Shown here: positions 16,063 to 24,717 of the stretch, one piece after another | How positions within the stretch are numbered: position 1 is the first letter of the stretch | How the letters are laid out: every line of letters starts with the position of its first letter | Assembly (NCBI GenBank): GCA_036382855.1 | Contig: DASVPO010000006.1 | Location: 310,001 to 374,000, forward strand | DNA from: DASVTR01 sp036382855 | GTDB lineage: Bacteria; Acidobacteriota; Blastocatellia; Pyrinomonadales; Pyrinomonadaceae | DNA length: 64,000 bases | Reading direction: 5' to 3' | Notes under the pieces: model-generated | What the model was told of the DNA's origin: nothing | What the model saw: only the letters and a program-made list of their open reading frames with translations | Databases searched by the model: none | Program-made: the position numbers and the translations under genes

Positions 16063-17343
16063 TTAAGCCTTCAACTTTTTCTTGGCTTCAGGATAGGCCA
16101 GCGCTCTTTCGAGGCTGATTTGCCGGGAATCCACTATCTCCTTGTAAATCTTTTGTGCAGATGCTGCGTCGCCCGTGCCCTCGTAGGCGCGCGCGAGGAG
16201 CAGTTTATGGAAGAGGTCCGTCTGGTCGGCCTGCTTGAGATGCTCAAGCGCTTTGGCGTGGTCGCCGCCCTCAAGCTTGAGATAGCCTGCGATGTAGTGG
16301 TACGACGGCATAAACTGTTTACCGCGTTCGCCGCCCTCGTCTATCATCTTCTTAATTAGCTCGGCCTCTTTCCATGCTTCCTCATGCTTGCCCATTTTCG
16401 CGAGCGCACGTCCCTTGCCATGATGCAGCCGCCCGAGCCAGATCATCTTCTCCTCATCGGGAAGCTTGCTGCCGGGAATGGTTGAGTAGCCCTTCTCATA
16501 AGCCTTGACGGCTTCCGCCGGCTGACCGTTCTCTAGGAGCAGACGTGCGATAGAATTCCAGACGAAGACGGGCGGAAACTCTGCCGCGGCGGCTGACTGC
16601 GAATACTCCTGCTCGAAGTTTTGCAAAGCTTTGAGCGCTTCAGGAATTTTGCCTTCGTAGATGTATGTGAAGGCCATTCCGTAGCCGGGGCCGAAGGGCG
16701 CTGTGCCTTTGATACGCTTGGCCCACGCGGTTTGATATGTCTCGCGCGCTTTCGCGTAGTCGCCTTTGAGCAGGTAGTAGTTGCCTATGAAGTTGTAGGC
16801 GCGCGGCGTGGTGCTGTCGAGTTGGATGGCGCGCTCGAAGCGTGCGCGTGCAGCCTCCGGGTCGCCCGTGTTCAGATAAATCTGGCCCAGCATCATCTGC
16901 ACCATGCGCTCGTCAGGATACTTCTCACTCAACTCTTTGAAGATGGGAAGCGCCTCGGCTGCTTTCTGCGAACGCACGAGCGCGACGGCCTCTATGTAGC
17001 GGCGCTCGCCTTCCGAAGCATTCTTGGCAAGCTCAAGCGCCTTTTCCATGATTGGCTTCGGATTGCCCTGTGGCGGTGGCGGCGTGAAGGTTGCGACCAG
17101 ATAATGGCCGAAGGCGAAGTCAGGGTCGGCGGCAACTGCCTTCTGCGCGAGGGCGAGCACTGCTGGCCCAAACTGAAAAGTCTCAATCGAGCGCACGACC
17201 TGTTCGGCTGCCTCTCGTGCTTCCTTCGACTTGGTGGTAAAGGTAAATTTCTTGGACGGCTGTTGGGCGTTAGCTTGCAGGCCGACCGTTAACAAGATAA
17301 GCGCCAGTACGCTCAGAGAGCGCGACATCATGTGGATTTTCAT
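16063..17343 (-). CDS. Secreted tetratricopeptide repeat protein
   Basis: A protein of about 426 residues with an N-terminal signal peptide (SLSVLALILLTVGLQANA) and then TPR-like helical repeats throughout. Examples are ALPIFKELSEKYPDERMVQM, LGQIYLNTGDPEAARARFER and NYYLLKGDYAKARETYQ. These repeats usually serve as protein-binding scaffolds, and no enzyme domain is visible. The ATG at 17343 has AAGGTG at good spacing; a GTG nine bases upstream is the other option. A terminator follows. Confidence 0.8.
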   Translation of the reverse strand: MKIHMMSRSLSVLALILLTVGLQANAQQPSKKFTFTTKSKEAREAAEQVVRSIETFQFGPAVLALAQKAVAADPDFAFGHYLVATFTPPPPQGNPKPIMEKALELAKNASEGERRYIEAVALVRSQKAAEALPIFKELSEKYPDERMVQMMLGQIYLNTGDPEAARARFERAIQLDSTTPRAYNFIGNYYLLKGDYAKARETYQTAWAKRIKGTAPFGPGYGMAFTYIYEGKIPEALKALQNFEQEYSQSAAAAEFPPVFVWNSIARLLLENGQPAEAVKAYEKGYSTIPGSKLPDEEKMIWLGRLHHGKGRALAKMGKHEEAWKEAELIKKMIDEGGERGKQFMPSYHYIAGYLKLEGGDHAKALEHLKQADQTDLFHKLLLARAYEGTGDAASAQKIYKEIVDSRQISLERALAYPEAKKKLKA

Positions 17344-17352
17344 TCTCTTCAC

Positions 17353-17833
17353 CTTAAGATTTTTGATTTGGTTGAAGGTCTACAATCCATGATGGATGAT
17401 AGACGAGAGTGGTTAGTAGGTAAGAGCAAGCGCTCTATGGACGGAGCGCGCAAGCTTTTAACTACGTTCGCGAAACCAACGGCCGCACACCCTTTTCGCT
17501 GACAGGGGAAACAAACCGCGCCATCAGATTCTCTGTAATCGTCACTCTATCTACGCTTGCGCGCAGCGATCTGTTCTGGACGGATGTAAACTGGATGTAA
17601 AAAGTGGGGAAGAATTTTGCGAGACTGCGCCGTAAAGATTTTGACAAGATTACTGGTTATCTCCTCGAAATGGAGACGAAATGCACCCCTACATCTTCAT
17701 CACGGCGAGCCAAGACACCTTTTTAACGAACAATGCGCTTTAATTTTTATGACGTAACTCACAATAATTGCAACGTTTAGCGCTACACCTTCCGATTTGT
17801 CACAAAAATATTGTGATTTAGTAAAAATTGTGC
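17353..17833. other. AT-rich intergenic region, no gene recognised
   Basis: It begins with an exact 13-nt half-arm of repeat family A (GATTTTTGATTTG, 17358-17370). The rest holds short minus-strand frames (17462-17647, 17700-17882) that have no recognisable product. Base composition becomes clearly AT-rich from about 17640, unlike the surrounding genes, leading up to the promoter at 17834. Confidence 0.5.
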
Positions 17834-17861
17834 TTGACAACTCACAAAACTTCGGTATAAT
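17834..17861 (+). promoter_or_regulatory. Near-consensus sigma70 promoter in an intergenic region
   Basis: A perfect -35 TTGACA (17834-17839), a 16-bp spacer and a perfect -10 TATAAT (17856-17861), preceded by an A/T-rich stretch that could act as an UP element. Transcription would start near 17868 and run to the terminator at 18130-18166, giving an RNA of about 295 nt. It is the closest match to the sigma70 consensus that I found in the window, yet it drives no intact gene. Confidence 0.75.
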
Positions 17862-17980
17862 TTCACACATCCTAAGGCACAACGATCCGAGTGGACTTGC
17901 TTTGGTGAATTTATAGATGGTTGAAAAGTGGTTTTCTGTTTCAGGTCAAAACCTGTTTTAAGGTGCGTAGGTTTAGAGGC

Positions 17981-18100
17981 TTGGACAGTTTTATTAACGA
18001 AGCCACGCGGAATAATCTCGCCCGTAACACACGCACCGCCTATAAATCACGGGATCGAACGTATGTGACGATTCTCAGTTCATTGCCAACGCCACCCTGA
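17981..18100 (+). pseudogene. Possible N-terminal remnant of a tyrosine recombinase
   Basis: The frame encodes LDSFINEATRNNLARNTRTA followed by YKSRDRTYVTILSSLPTPP and a TGA. The pattern A..NT..AY...(22-24)..LPATP is that of the SAM-like N-terminal domain of phage/XerC-type integrases. The expected D-W...F..WC segment is disrupted, and there is no catalytic domain downstream. Evidence is short, so this is tentative. Confidence 0.35.
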
Positions 18101-18129
18101 ATCTCCGAGCCTGCCCCAAAAAGTTTTAA

Positions 18130-18166
18130 GGCCCCGTCAGTCAGACAAGATTGACGGGGCCTCCCT
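18130..18166 (+). terminator. Strong intrinsic terminator
   Basis: A perfect 10-bp stem GGCCCCGTCA/TGACGGGGCC with a 12-nt loop, followed by TCCCTCTTTT. It ends the transcript expected from the promoter at 17834. Confidence 0.85.
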
Positions 18167-18171
18167 CTTTT

Positions 18172-18280
18172 AATTTGAGATTTTAGATTTTAGATTTGCG
18201 ATTGGATAATGACAATAACTTAAAAGTTTTAATCTTTAGTCCTCATCCAATCTAAAATCGCAAATCTAAAATCTCAAATT
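18172..18280. repeat. Inverted repeat, family A copy 2, next to the fabG stop
   Basis: The arms TTTAGATTTGCGATTGGATAA and ATCCAATCTAAAATCGCAAA share the words of the repeat at 1-113. The right arm ends 3 nt before the fabG stop triplet (18284-18286). The loop contains no gene. Confidence 0.8.
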
Positions 18281-18283
18281 CCT

Positions 18284-19045
18284 TTACATCGCCAGTCCGC
18301 CGTCAACCTGTAACACCTGGCCCGTAATATAACGAGCATCTTCCGAGAGCAGAAAGCAGGCGATACGCGCGACTTCAAGAGCATCTGCAAAGCGTCCGAG
18401 CGGAATCTGTTTAAGCAACTGCGCGCGGTATTCTTCGTTGAGCGCGCCAGACATCTCTGTAGAGACCAACCCGAGGGCGAGCGCGTTGACTGTGACTTTG
18501 CGGCTCGCCACCTCTTTCGCCAGCGCCTTCGTCAGGCCAACCATGCCAGCCTTCGAGGCCGAGTAGTTTGACTGCCCGGCCATCCCGACGCGCCCGCTGA
18601 TGGAAGAGATGTTCAGGATTGAGCCGCCTTCCTCCTGCCTCATCATCACGCGCAGCGCAGCCTTCGCGAAATTCCAAGCGCCTTTAAGGTTCGTATTAAC
18701 AACATCATCCCAGTCGTCTTCCTTCATGCGCAGGATGAGATTATCGCGAGTGATGCCCGCGTTGTTGACGAGAAAGTCTATGCGCCCGAAAGCATCTTTC
18801 GTCTGCTTAACCATCTCGGCGGCCGCTTCCGTGTTTGCAACATCACACTGCGCAGCCAACGTACGCACGCCCAATGCTTCAATTTCAGCTTTCAGCGTCT
18901 CTGCGGCCTCCGCGCTCTTCGCGTAATTGAAAGCCACATCAGCACCGTGGCGCGCCAACTCCAACGCGATTGCGCGACCGATGCCGCGCGTCGCACCCGT
19001 CACAATCGCCGCCTTGCCTGAGAAAGGCTTGACCGAATCGCTCAA
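18284..19045 (-). CDS. fabG: 3-oxoacyl-[acyl-carrier-protein] reductase
   Basis: NADPH-dependent reduction of 3-ketoacyl-ACP in fatty acid synthesis. The 253-residue SDR protein has the cofactor motif TGATRGIGRA at 17-26, NNAGITRDN near 92, the catalytic Ser in NISSISG (about 146) and the YSASK tetrad near 162. Its C terminus RYITGQVLQVDGG is typical of FabG. The start is TTG, set by GGAGGAG 5 nt upstream. It is a standalone fabG without fabD or acpP neighbours, so a role in another 3-hydroxyacyl pathway cannot be excluded. Confidence 0.9.
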   Translation of the reverse strand: MSDSVKPFSGKAAIVTGATRGIGRAIALELARHGADVAFNYAKSAEAAETLKAEIEALGVRTLAAQCDVANTEAAAEMVKQTKDAFGRIDFLVNNAGITRDNLILRMKEDDWDDVVNTNLKGAWNFAKAALRVMMRQEEGGSILNISSISGRVGMAGQSNYSASKAGMVGLTKALAKEVASRKVTVNALALGLVSTEMSGALNEEYRAQLLKQIPLGRFADALEVARIACFLLSEDARYITGQVLQVDGGLAM

Positions 19046-19071
19046 AGTTTCTCCTCCAGGAATAGATGCGC

Positions 19072-19136
19072 GATGTCAGACGCTAACGCAGGATTATGAA
19101 AAACATGCTGGCATCCAACAGCTAACGCCTGACATC
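19072..19136. repeat. Inverted repeat, family B, next to the galU stop
   Basis: GATGTCAG (19072-19079) and CTGACATC (19129-19136) are perfect arms. The inner words CTAACGC and CTGGCATCCAACAGCTAA recur in part near 51008 and 58191. The right arm ends 4 nt before the galU stop triplet. Confidence 0.65.
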
Positions 19137-19140
19137 CGCT

Positions 19141-20010
19141 TTATAATTTCAACGAGCGTAAATATTGTGCAAACTCCGGCGCAAGGTCTGGACGCTTGAG
19201 TGCAAATTCGACTGTTGCGACGAGGAAGCCCAGCTTGTCGCCGGCGTCGTATCGTGTTCCCTGAAAACGCACCGCATAGAATGGACGCTTTTTCAGTAGT
19301 TGGCGCATGGCGTCTGTGATTTGTATCTCGCCGCCTGAGCCGGGGCGCGTGCGCTCGATTTCGGGAAAGATGTCGGGCGTCAGGATGTAGCGTCCGATGA
19401 TGGCGAGGTCGGAGGGGGCTTCGGCCAGAGGGGGTTTCTCGACCATATCCTTGATGCGATAGACGCCTTCGCTGATTTCGTCGGCGTCAATAACGCCGAA
19501 GCGCGAGATGGCCTCACCCTCGACCTGCATCGTGCCGACGACGGGCGCGTCATACTTTTCATAAACGTCAAGCATCTGCCTGAGCGCAGGTGTTTCCGCA
19601 TCCACTATGTCGTCGCCGAGCATGACGGCGAAAGGCTCATCGCCGACAAGATCGCGCGACTGTAGGATAGCGTGGCCGAGGCCGAGCGCTTCGCGCTGTC
19701 GCACGTAGCTCACACTCACCATCTCCGAGATAGCACGCATTTCCTTCAGCTCTTCTTCCTTGCCGCGTTCGCGCAGTAGCTGCTCAAGCTCGAACGAAAT
19801 ATCGAAGTGGTCTTCGATAGCACTCTTGCCGCGCCCCGTCACGATAATCACAGACTCTATGCCGGAAGCGACCGCTTCCTCCACGACATACTGAATCAAA
19901 GGCTTATCAACGAGCGACAGCATCTCTTTCGGCGTCGCCTTGGTGGCGGGCAGAAATCGTGTGCCCAGGCCAGCGGCGGGAAAAACAGCTTTGCGAATCT
20001 TCTGTGGCAT
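19141..20010 (-). CDS. galU: UTP--glucose-1-phosphate uridylyltransferase
   Basis: Makes UDP-glucose for envelope polysaccharide and sugar interconversion. At 289 residues it is the normal length. Seen: the nucleotide-binding GLGTRFLPATKATPKEML (about 15-32), DKPLIQY, the LGHAILQ and MLGDD blocks near 110-132, and the sugar-binding region VEKPP and IIGRYIL. It sits between fabG and serS as a single gene on the minus strand. Confidence 0.95.
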   Translation of the reverse strand: MPQKIRKAVFPAAGLGTRFLPATKATPKEMLSLVDKPLIQYVVEEAVASGIESVIIVTGRGKSAIEDHFDISFELEQLLRERGKEEELKEMRAISEMVSVSYVRQREALGLGHAILQSRDLVGDEPFAVMLGDDIVDAETPALRQMLDVYEKYDAPVVGTMQVEGEAISRFGVIDADEISEGVYRIKDMVEKPPLAEAPSDLAIIGRYILTPDIFPEIERTRPGSGGEIQITDAMRQLLKKRPFYAVRFQGTRYDAGDKLGFLVATVEFALKRPDLAPEFAQYLRSLKL

Positions 20011-20083
20011 TCCTTGAACCCGGAGTTTAAGAATTTCAAATCTCAGTTTGACGGCAAAACGGATAGCAGCCGGAACCTGCCGC

Positions 20084-20111
20084 TTGACACGCGCGCACGG
20101 CGTCGGATAGC
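20084..20111 (+). promoter_or_regulatory. Probable serS promoter
   Basis: A perfect -35 TTGACA (20084-20089), a 16-bp spacer and a weak -10 GATAGC (20106-20111). The start would be near 20118, inside or next to the inverted repeat at 20114-20146. Confidence 0.4.
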
Positions 20112-20113
20112 TT

Positions 20114-20146
20114 GACGCTTTTCGTTTGCCACCTGTGAAAAGCGTC
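20114..20146. repeat. Inverted repeat in the serS leader
   Basis: GACGCTTTTC and GAAAAGCGTC are perfect 10-bp arms around a 13-nt loop, followed by TTTC. It lies about 60 nt before the serS ATG. It could be an attenuator hairpin or an operator at the transcription start. There is no T-box consensus (AGGGTGGNACCGCG) in the leader. Confidence 0.5.
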
Positions 20147-20206
20147 TTTCATACCACATGAGAAAGCGCCACGGCAAATGCTCCATCTGAAAAGGACAGC
20201 GGTGTC

Positions 20207-21496
20207 ATGCTTGATTTGAATTTCGTTCGCGACAATTTAGAGATGGTGCGTGCAGCGCTCGAAGCGCGACGTTTTCCCCTCACGGCGCTTGAAGACTTTG
20301 CGACTGTTGACACAGAGCGCCGTCGCCTGATTGCCGAATCCGACCGGCTAAACGCAGAACGCAACGCTTCGAGCCGCGACATCGGCGCGCTGATGAAGGA
20401 GGGGAAACGCGAAGAGGCGGAGGCGCGTCGTCAGGCAGTGGGCCAACTGAAAGAGCGCATCGCGGAGCTAAGCAGAGCGCGCGACGCTGCGGAAGCGCGT
20501 ATGCGCGAGATACTCTCGACCATTCCGAACATTACGCATGAGAGCGTGCCTGTCGGAGCGGACGAGACGGCCAACGTCGAAGTACGCCGCTGGGGCGCAC
20601 CGCCCGTCTTCGATTTCGAGCCGCAAGACCACGTTGACCTTGGAACGGCGCTCAACATACTCGACCTCGAACGCGCGACGAAGATTGCAGCCGCTCGCTT
20701 TTCCATCCTCAACGGCGCTGGCGCGCGCCTGAGCCGCGCTCTCGTCAACTTCATGCTCGACCTGCACACAACGGAGCATGGCTACAAGGAGACTGTGCCG
20801 CCTTTCATCGTCAACCGCGATGCGCTCTTCGGCACAACTCAGCTTCCGAAGTTTCAGAGCGACCTCTTTAAGTTAACGGACGAGCGAGAGCTTTACCTGA
20901 TTCCGACGGCTGAAGTGCCCGTCACAAATTATCACCGCGAAGAGATTCTGGATGCAGCGCAGTTGCCGCTGCACATGGTGGCCTACACGCCCTGCTTCCG
21001 TTCCGAGGCCGGTTCTTACGGGCGCGACACGCGCGGCATTATCCGGCAGCACCAGTTTGAGAAAGTTGAACTGGTGAAACTCGCGCTGCCCGAAAATTCT
21101 TATGATGAACTGGAAGCGCTGACGCGCAACGCCGAAGCCGTGCTGCAAAAACTGGGGCTGCATTACCGCGTCGTCACGCTCTCGACCGGCGACATAGGCT
21201 TTGGACCAGCGAAGACCTACGATATAGAGGTCTGGCTTCCAAGCCAGAACACCTTCCGCGAGATTTCCTCCTGCTCTAACTACGAAACCTTTCAGGCGCG
21301 CCGCGCGCAGATTCGCTTCCGTCGCACGGACGGAGCAAAGCCCGAATACGTTCACACGCTCAACGGCTCGGGCCTTGCCATCGGCCGCACGTGGGTCGCG
21401 ATCCTAGAGAATTACCAGCAGCCGGACGGCTCCGTCGTCATCCCCGAAGCGCTCAGGCCATATATGAACGGGATGGAGAGAATCAGTAATCAGTAG
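20207..21496 (+). CDS. serS: Serine--tRNA ligase
   Basis: Charges tRNA-Ser (a tRNA-Ser(UGA) gene is at 39004). The 429-residue protein has the N-terminal coiled-coil arm (about 25-105, rich in Glu/Arg/Ala heptads) that grips the long variable arm. The class II catalytic core follows, with motif 2 FRSEAGSYGRDTRG near 265 and motif 3 LNGSGLAIGRTWVAILENYQ near 385. AAGGA precedes the ATG. It is convergent with sppA, and an inverted repeat lies between the stops. Confidence 0.97.
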   Translation: MLDLNFVRDNLEMVRAALEARRFPLTALEDFATVDTERRRLIAESDRLNAERNASSRDIGALMKEGKREEAEARRQAVGQLKERIAELSRARDAAEARMREILSTIPNITHESVPVGADETANVEVRRWGAPPVFDFEPQDHVDLGTALNILDLERATKIAAARFSILNGAGARLSRALVNFMLDLHTTEHGYKETVPPFIVNRDALFGTTQLPKFQSDLFKLTDERELYLIPTAEVPVTNYHREEILDAAQLPLHMVAYTPCFRSEAGSYGRDTRGIIRQHQFEKVELVKLALPENSYDELEALTRNAEAVLQKLGLHYRVVTLSTGDIGFGPAKTYDIEVWLPSQNTFREISSCSNYETFQARRAQIRFRRTDGAKPEYVHTLNGSGLAIGRTWVAILENYQQPDGSVVIPEALRPYMNGMERISNQ

Positions 21497-21504
21497 TTAG
21501 TTTA

Positions 21505-21557
21505 CAGGTTTGAGTTTTCAGTAAAAGCAAGTGGTCATTTCTGAAAACTCAAACCTG
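21505..21557. terminator. Perfect inverted repeat between convergent serS and sppA
   Basis: CAGGTTTGAGTTTTCAG (21505-21521) pairs over all 17 bp with CTGAAAACTCAAACCTG (21541-21557), with a 19-nt loop. It lies 8 nt after the serS stop and 15 nt before the sppA stop triplet. It probably terminates both transcripts, although there is no clear U-tract. Confidence 0.6.
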
Positions 21558-21572
21558 CTTAAGGGAAACTAT

Positions 21573-23366
21573 TTATTTGATTCTCAAATCAAACGGCATC
21601 ATCGCCATTGCTTCGCCGCGTTTCATGCGGTCGAGCATGGTTGCGTATTGAAGCGTGCGGCGCACGTCTTCGGGAAGCGATTGGAAGGCTGCGTGTTGTT
21701 GCCGGAGCTTGATGGCTTCCTCGCTGTCGCCGCCGCCGAAGAGGCTTTCAAAGAAGCCGCGCGGATAAGGCAGTATAACGCGCCTGACGCCCTTGTCTGC
21801 GGGAATGCCCGCGAGTTGTTTGGCGATTTCGACGGCCTTGTCTAACCCGCCGAATTCGTCAACAAGACCTTTTTCTTTGGCCTGCGCGCCCGTCCAGACG
21901 CGGCCCTGCCCGATGGAATCAATGTATTCGGGGTCGCGCCCGCGCCCTTTGGCGACCTTCGGCACAAACTCATCGTAGTAAGTGCTCTTGATGATGCCGA
22001 AGAATTTATCGCGCTCTTCGGGCGTAAACTTTTCTGTCTCGCGAAACAGCCCCGCGTTTTTGCCGCGCAGCACATACTCGTTTGTGATGCCGAGCCAGTT
22101 GTAAAACTCTTTCATCACGGGCTTGCCCGCGAAGATACCGATGGAGCCTGTGTAGGTCGAGGGCTGTGCGACGATTTTGTTGGCGTTGCAGGCTATGTAG
22201 TAGCCGCCGGAAGCAGCGACATCGCCCATCGAAATGACGACTGGTTTTTTCTGCCGCGCGAGTTCGATTGCGCGCCAGATAACGTCAGACGCGTAGCTTG
22301 ATCCGCCCGGACTGTCAACGCGTAAGACTATGGCCTTGATGGTGTCGTCCTTGCGCGCGTCGTCAATGGCCTTGACCATCGTATCCGAGCCGATGGATTG
22401 CCCGCCGAAGGGGCTGTCCTCAGACTTGCCGGAGCCGATGGAGCCTGTGCCGTAGATGACGGCGATGCGCTCGCCTTTATTGAGGCCCAGAGATTCCGGC
22501 TCAATCTCGCTGTACTGTTCGCCGCGCGTCAGCCGCAACTCGTCTGTCTCCTTGTAGCCGAGCCGTCCCTTTAATTCCTTCTCAACTTCGTCGCGGTAGA
22601 GTGCTGCGTCAATCAGTCCGACCTTCTGCGCGTCATGTGCGCCGTAGGGCGCGTTGTCAATGATGGCGCGCACTTCTTCCGGCGACTTCTTGCGCGTTGT
22701 CGCGACCGTGTTAACGAAGCGATTGAAGAGGTCGTCGAGGATTGCGTTGACGACTTCGCGGTGGCCTTCGGACATCTCCTTGCGCGTGAAGGTGTCGGGC
22801 GCGTTCTTATATTTTCCTATCTGGTAAACGTCCGGGTAGATGCCGAGCTTATCGAGCGAGCCGCGGAAGAACATCACGTCCGCCGCGAAGCCATTGACGA
22901 AGAGGTCGCCCGGCGGCGCAACGAAAATCTTCTCGCAGGCGAGCGCGATGTAATACTCCTTGTTCATCCCCAGTTCCATGTAGGCGTAGATGGGTTTGCC
23001 GGAGGTGCGAAAATCAGCAATCGCGTCGCGTATCTCTTCGGCCTTGGCCCAACCCGCGCCGGACATGTTGATGTCGAGCAGGATTGCGCCGATGCGTTTG
23101 TCAACCTTCGCCTTCTTGATTTGCAGCAGCAGGTTTGTCAACGACGAATCGCCGCCGCCAAACAAACGATTAAGCGCATCATCCGGCACGTAGTCAGGCA
23201 AAGAGCCTTTCACTTTCAAGACCAGCACGCTGTTATCACGAACAACCGGCTCGCTCTTCCGAAACATTGAGAACAGCATGATGATGCCGATGATGACAGC
23301 CACCACGAGCGCCAGCACCAGCCCCACAATGATAAGAACGATTTTACGCCTGCGCGACATTGCCAT
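21573..23366 (-). CDS. sppA: Signal peptide peptidase SppA, 67K type
   Basis: Inner-membrane serine protease that degrades cleaved signal peptides in the periplasm. At 597 residues it is the long, two-domain form. A single N-terminal transmembrane helix (about 8-32) is followed by the N domain, whose NKEYYIALACEKI segment near 150 holds the catalytic Lys. The C domain has the nucleophile in DVAASGGYYIA near 387, and RVDSPGGSS near 353. A Ser-Lys dyad across the two domains is known for this family. Confidence 0.93.
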   Translation of the reverse strand: MAMSRRRKIVLIIVGLVLALVVAVIIGIIMLFSMFRKSEPVVRDNSVLVLKVKGSLPDYVPDDALNRLFGGGDSSLTNLLLQIKKAKVDKRIGAILLDINMSGAGWAKAEEIRDAIADFRTSGKPIYAYMELGMNKEYYIALACEKIFVAPPGDLFVNGFAADVMFFRGSLDKLGIYPDVYQIGKYKNAPDTFTRKEMSEGHREVVNAILDDLFNRFVNTVATTRKKSPEEVRAIIDNAPYGAHDAQKVGLIDAALYRDEVEKELKGRLGYKETDELRLTRGEQYSEIEPESLGLNKGERIAVIYGTGSIGSGKSEDSPFGGQSIGSDTMVKAIDDARKDDTIKAIVLRVDSPGGSSYASDVIWRAIELARQKKPVVISMGDVAASGGYYIACNANKIVAQPSTYTGSIGIFAGKPVMKEFYNWLGITNEYVLRGKNAGLFRETEKFTPEERDKFFGIIKSTYYDEFVPKVAKGRGRDPEYIDSIGQGRVWTGAQAKEKGLVDEFGGLDKAVEIAKQLAGIPADKGVRRVILPYPRGFFESLFGGGDSEEAIKLRQQHAAFQSLPEDVRRTLQYATMLDRMKRGEAMAMMPFDLRIK

Positions 23367-23488
23367 AATTATTTTCCAGCTTAACTAAAACATTCGATGA
23401 GACGGCTCTTGAACGACTAATGCGCGAGAGCGTTTGTGATACGCAAATAAGCGAGGAAAGGTTTTCGGAAACGCGGAAGCCGGAACGC

Positions 23489-23538
23489 GGAACGATGAAT
23501 AAAAGACAAGCTCTTAATAGTTCATCGTTCATCGTTCC
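23489..23538. repeat. Inverted repeat after mnmA
   Basis: GGAACGATGAA (23489-23499) pairs with TTCATCGTTCC (23528-23538). The word ATTCATCGTT recurs up to 23550, so the repeat track runs right to the mnmA stop triplet at 23551. It is another stop-adjacent palindrome of different sequence. Confidence 0.65.
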
Positions 23539-23550
23539 TAATTCATCGTT

Positions 23551-24657
23551 TCACTTAACTATCCAGCCGCCGCCCACAACTTCGTCGCCGTGGTAGAAGA
23601 CTGTAGCCTGTCCGGGCGTGATGGCGCGCTGCGGTTCGTCAAAGCGAATATGGGCGCGATTGTTTTCGAGCGGAGTAATCAGAGCGTTCGCTGGCTCATG
23701 ACGGTAGCGGACGCGCACTTCGGCGCGCACCTGATGGCCCGGAGTATCAAGGGCAATCCAGTTGACACCGGCGGCCGTGAATTCTTCGCTGAGCAGTTCT
23801 TCCTGATGACCGACGACGACGCGGTTTCTTTCCGCGTCAATCGAGACGACGTAGAGCGGGCGCTCGCTTGAGAGACCGATGCCGCGCCGCTGCCCGACCG
23901 TGTAACGATGAATGCCGTTGTGCTGCGCGAGCACTTCGCCGCGCGTGTTGACGATTTCGCCCGCGCCGGGAATACGCTCCCTTTCATCCTCCGCCTCAAG
24001 ATAGCGGTCAATGAACGCAGCATACTTGCCGTCAGGCACGAAGCAAATCTCCTGCGACTCCGCCTTCTCGGCCACCAGCAACTTGCTTGCGCGCGCCACC
24101 TCGCGCACCTCAGGCTTAGACATCTCGCCTAAGGGGAAGAGAGCGCGTGAGAGTTGTGCCTGCGTTAGTTCCCAGAGAAAGTAGGATTGGTCTTTGGAGG
24201 GGTTTAGTCCGCGAAAGAGACGATAGCGATTCGCCTGTGCGTCAAACCTGACGCGCGCATAGTGGCCCGTCGCTACCTTGTCGCAATCGAGGCTTGCCGC
24301 CAAGCGGTCGAGCGAAGCAAACTTCAGTCGGCTGTTGCAGGCGACGCAGGGAATCGGCGTCTCGCCATTGAGGTAGCTCGTCACAAACGGCTGCACAACG
24401 TCGCGCTCGAAATCGCGTTCGAGATTGAGCACGTAAAAAGGGAAGCCAAGCTCTCCGGCCACACGGCGCGCGTCGTAGACATCATCGAGCGAACAACAAC
24501 GCGAAGGCAAAGGTTCTCCGTTCTCGTCAACGTTTATCCCGCGCCGCTGATTCCACAACTGCATCGTGAAGCCGACAAGCTCGTGCCCCTGTTCTTTTAA
24601 GATGGCGGCTGCCGCCGATGAATCAACGCCGCCGCTCATTGCTACTGCTATCTTCAT
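23551..24657 (-). CDS. mnmA: tRNA-specific 2-thiouridylase
   Basis: Thiolates U34 of tRNA-Lys, -Glu and -Gln. The 368-residue protein has the PP-loop SGGVDSS at 8-14. The first catalytic cysteine is in PIPCVACN near 113 and the second in SQEICFVPDG near 205, with the DQSYFLW motif near 152. The C-terminal beta-barrel (RGIGLSSERPLYVV onward) is intact. It is followed upstream by a methyltransferase gene on the same strand, with 60 nt between. Confidence 0.95.
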   Translation of the reverse strand: MKIAVAMSGGVDSSAAAAILKEQGHELVGFTMQLWNQRRGINVDENGEPLPSRCCSLDDVYDARRVAGELGFPFYVLNLERDFERDVVQPFVTSYLNGETPIPCVACNSRLKFASLDRLAASLDCDKVATGHYARVRFDAQANRYRLFRGLNPSKDQSYFLWELTQAQLSRALFPLGEMSKPEVREVARASKLLVAEKAESQEICFVPDGKYAAFIDRYLEAEDERERIPGAGEIVNTRGEVLAQHNGIHRYTVGQRRGIGLSSERPLYVVSIDAERNRVVVGHQEELLSEEFTAAGVNWIALDTPGHQVRAEVRVRYRHEPANALITPLENNRAHIRFDEPQRAITPGQATVFYHGDEVVGGGWIVK

Positions 24658-24717
24658 AACTCTGGTTTGACATTCTGACAGCCGCGCCTGCCTGGTCGCA
24701 AGGCCGTAGAGATTTTC

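Larger units (their letters stand above)
17868..18166 (+). ncRNA. Candidate unidentified ~295-nt transcript
   Basis: The segment is bounded by the consensus promoter and a strong terminator, with local hairpins such as CAGGT-CAAA-ACCTG (17942) and GGCTT/AAGCC (17977). It lacks the signatures of RNase P RNA, tmRNA and SRP RNA, and I could not build a 6S-like long hairpin. It overlaps a possible recombinase remnant. An RNA gene and a decayed coding region are both possible. Confidence 0.35.

Noticed and set aside
17462..17882. Two short minus-strand ORFs (61 and 60 codons) as genes
   Set aside because: No recognisable product or ribosome site, and the second overlaps the consensus promoter on the other strand.
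17868..18166. 6S RNA, tmRNA, RNase P RNA or SRP RNA
   Set aside because: The length and lack of a long end-to-end hairpin speak against 6S, and the conserved core sequences of the other three are absent.
20011..20206. T-box leader upstream of serS
   Set aside because: The leader is too short after the predicted start and lacks the T-box consensus.
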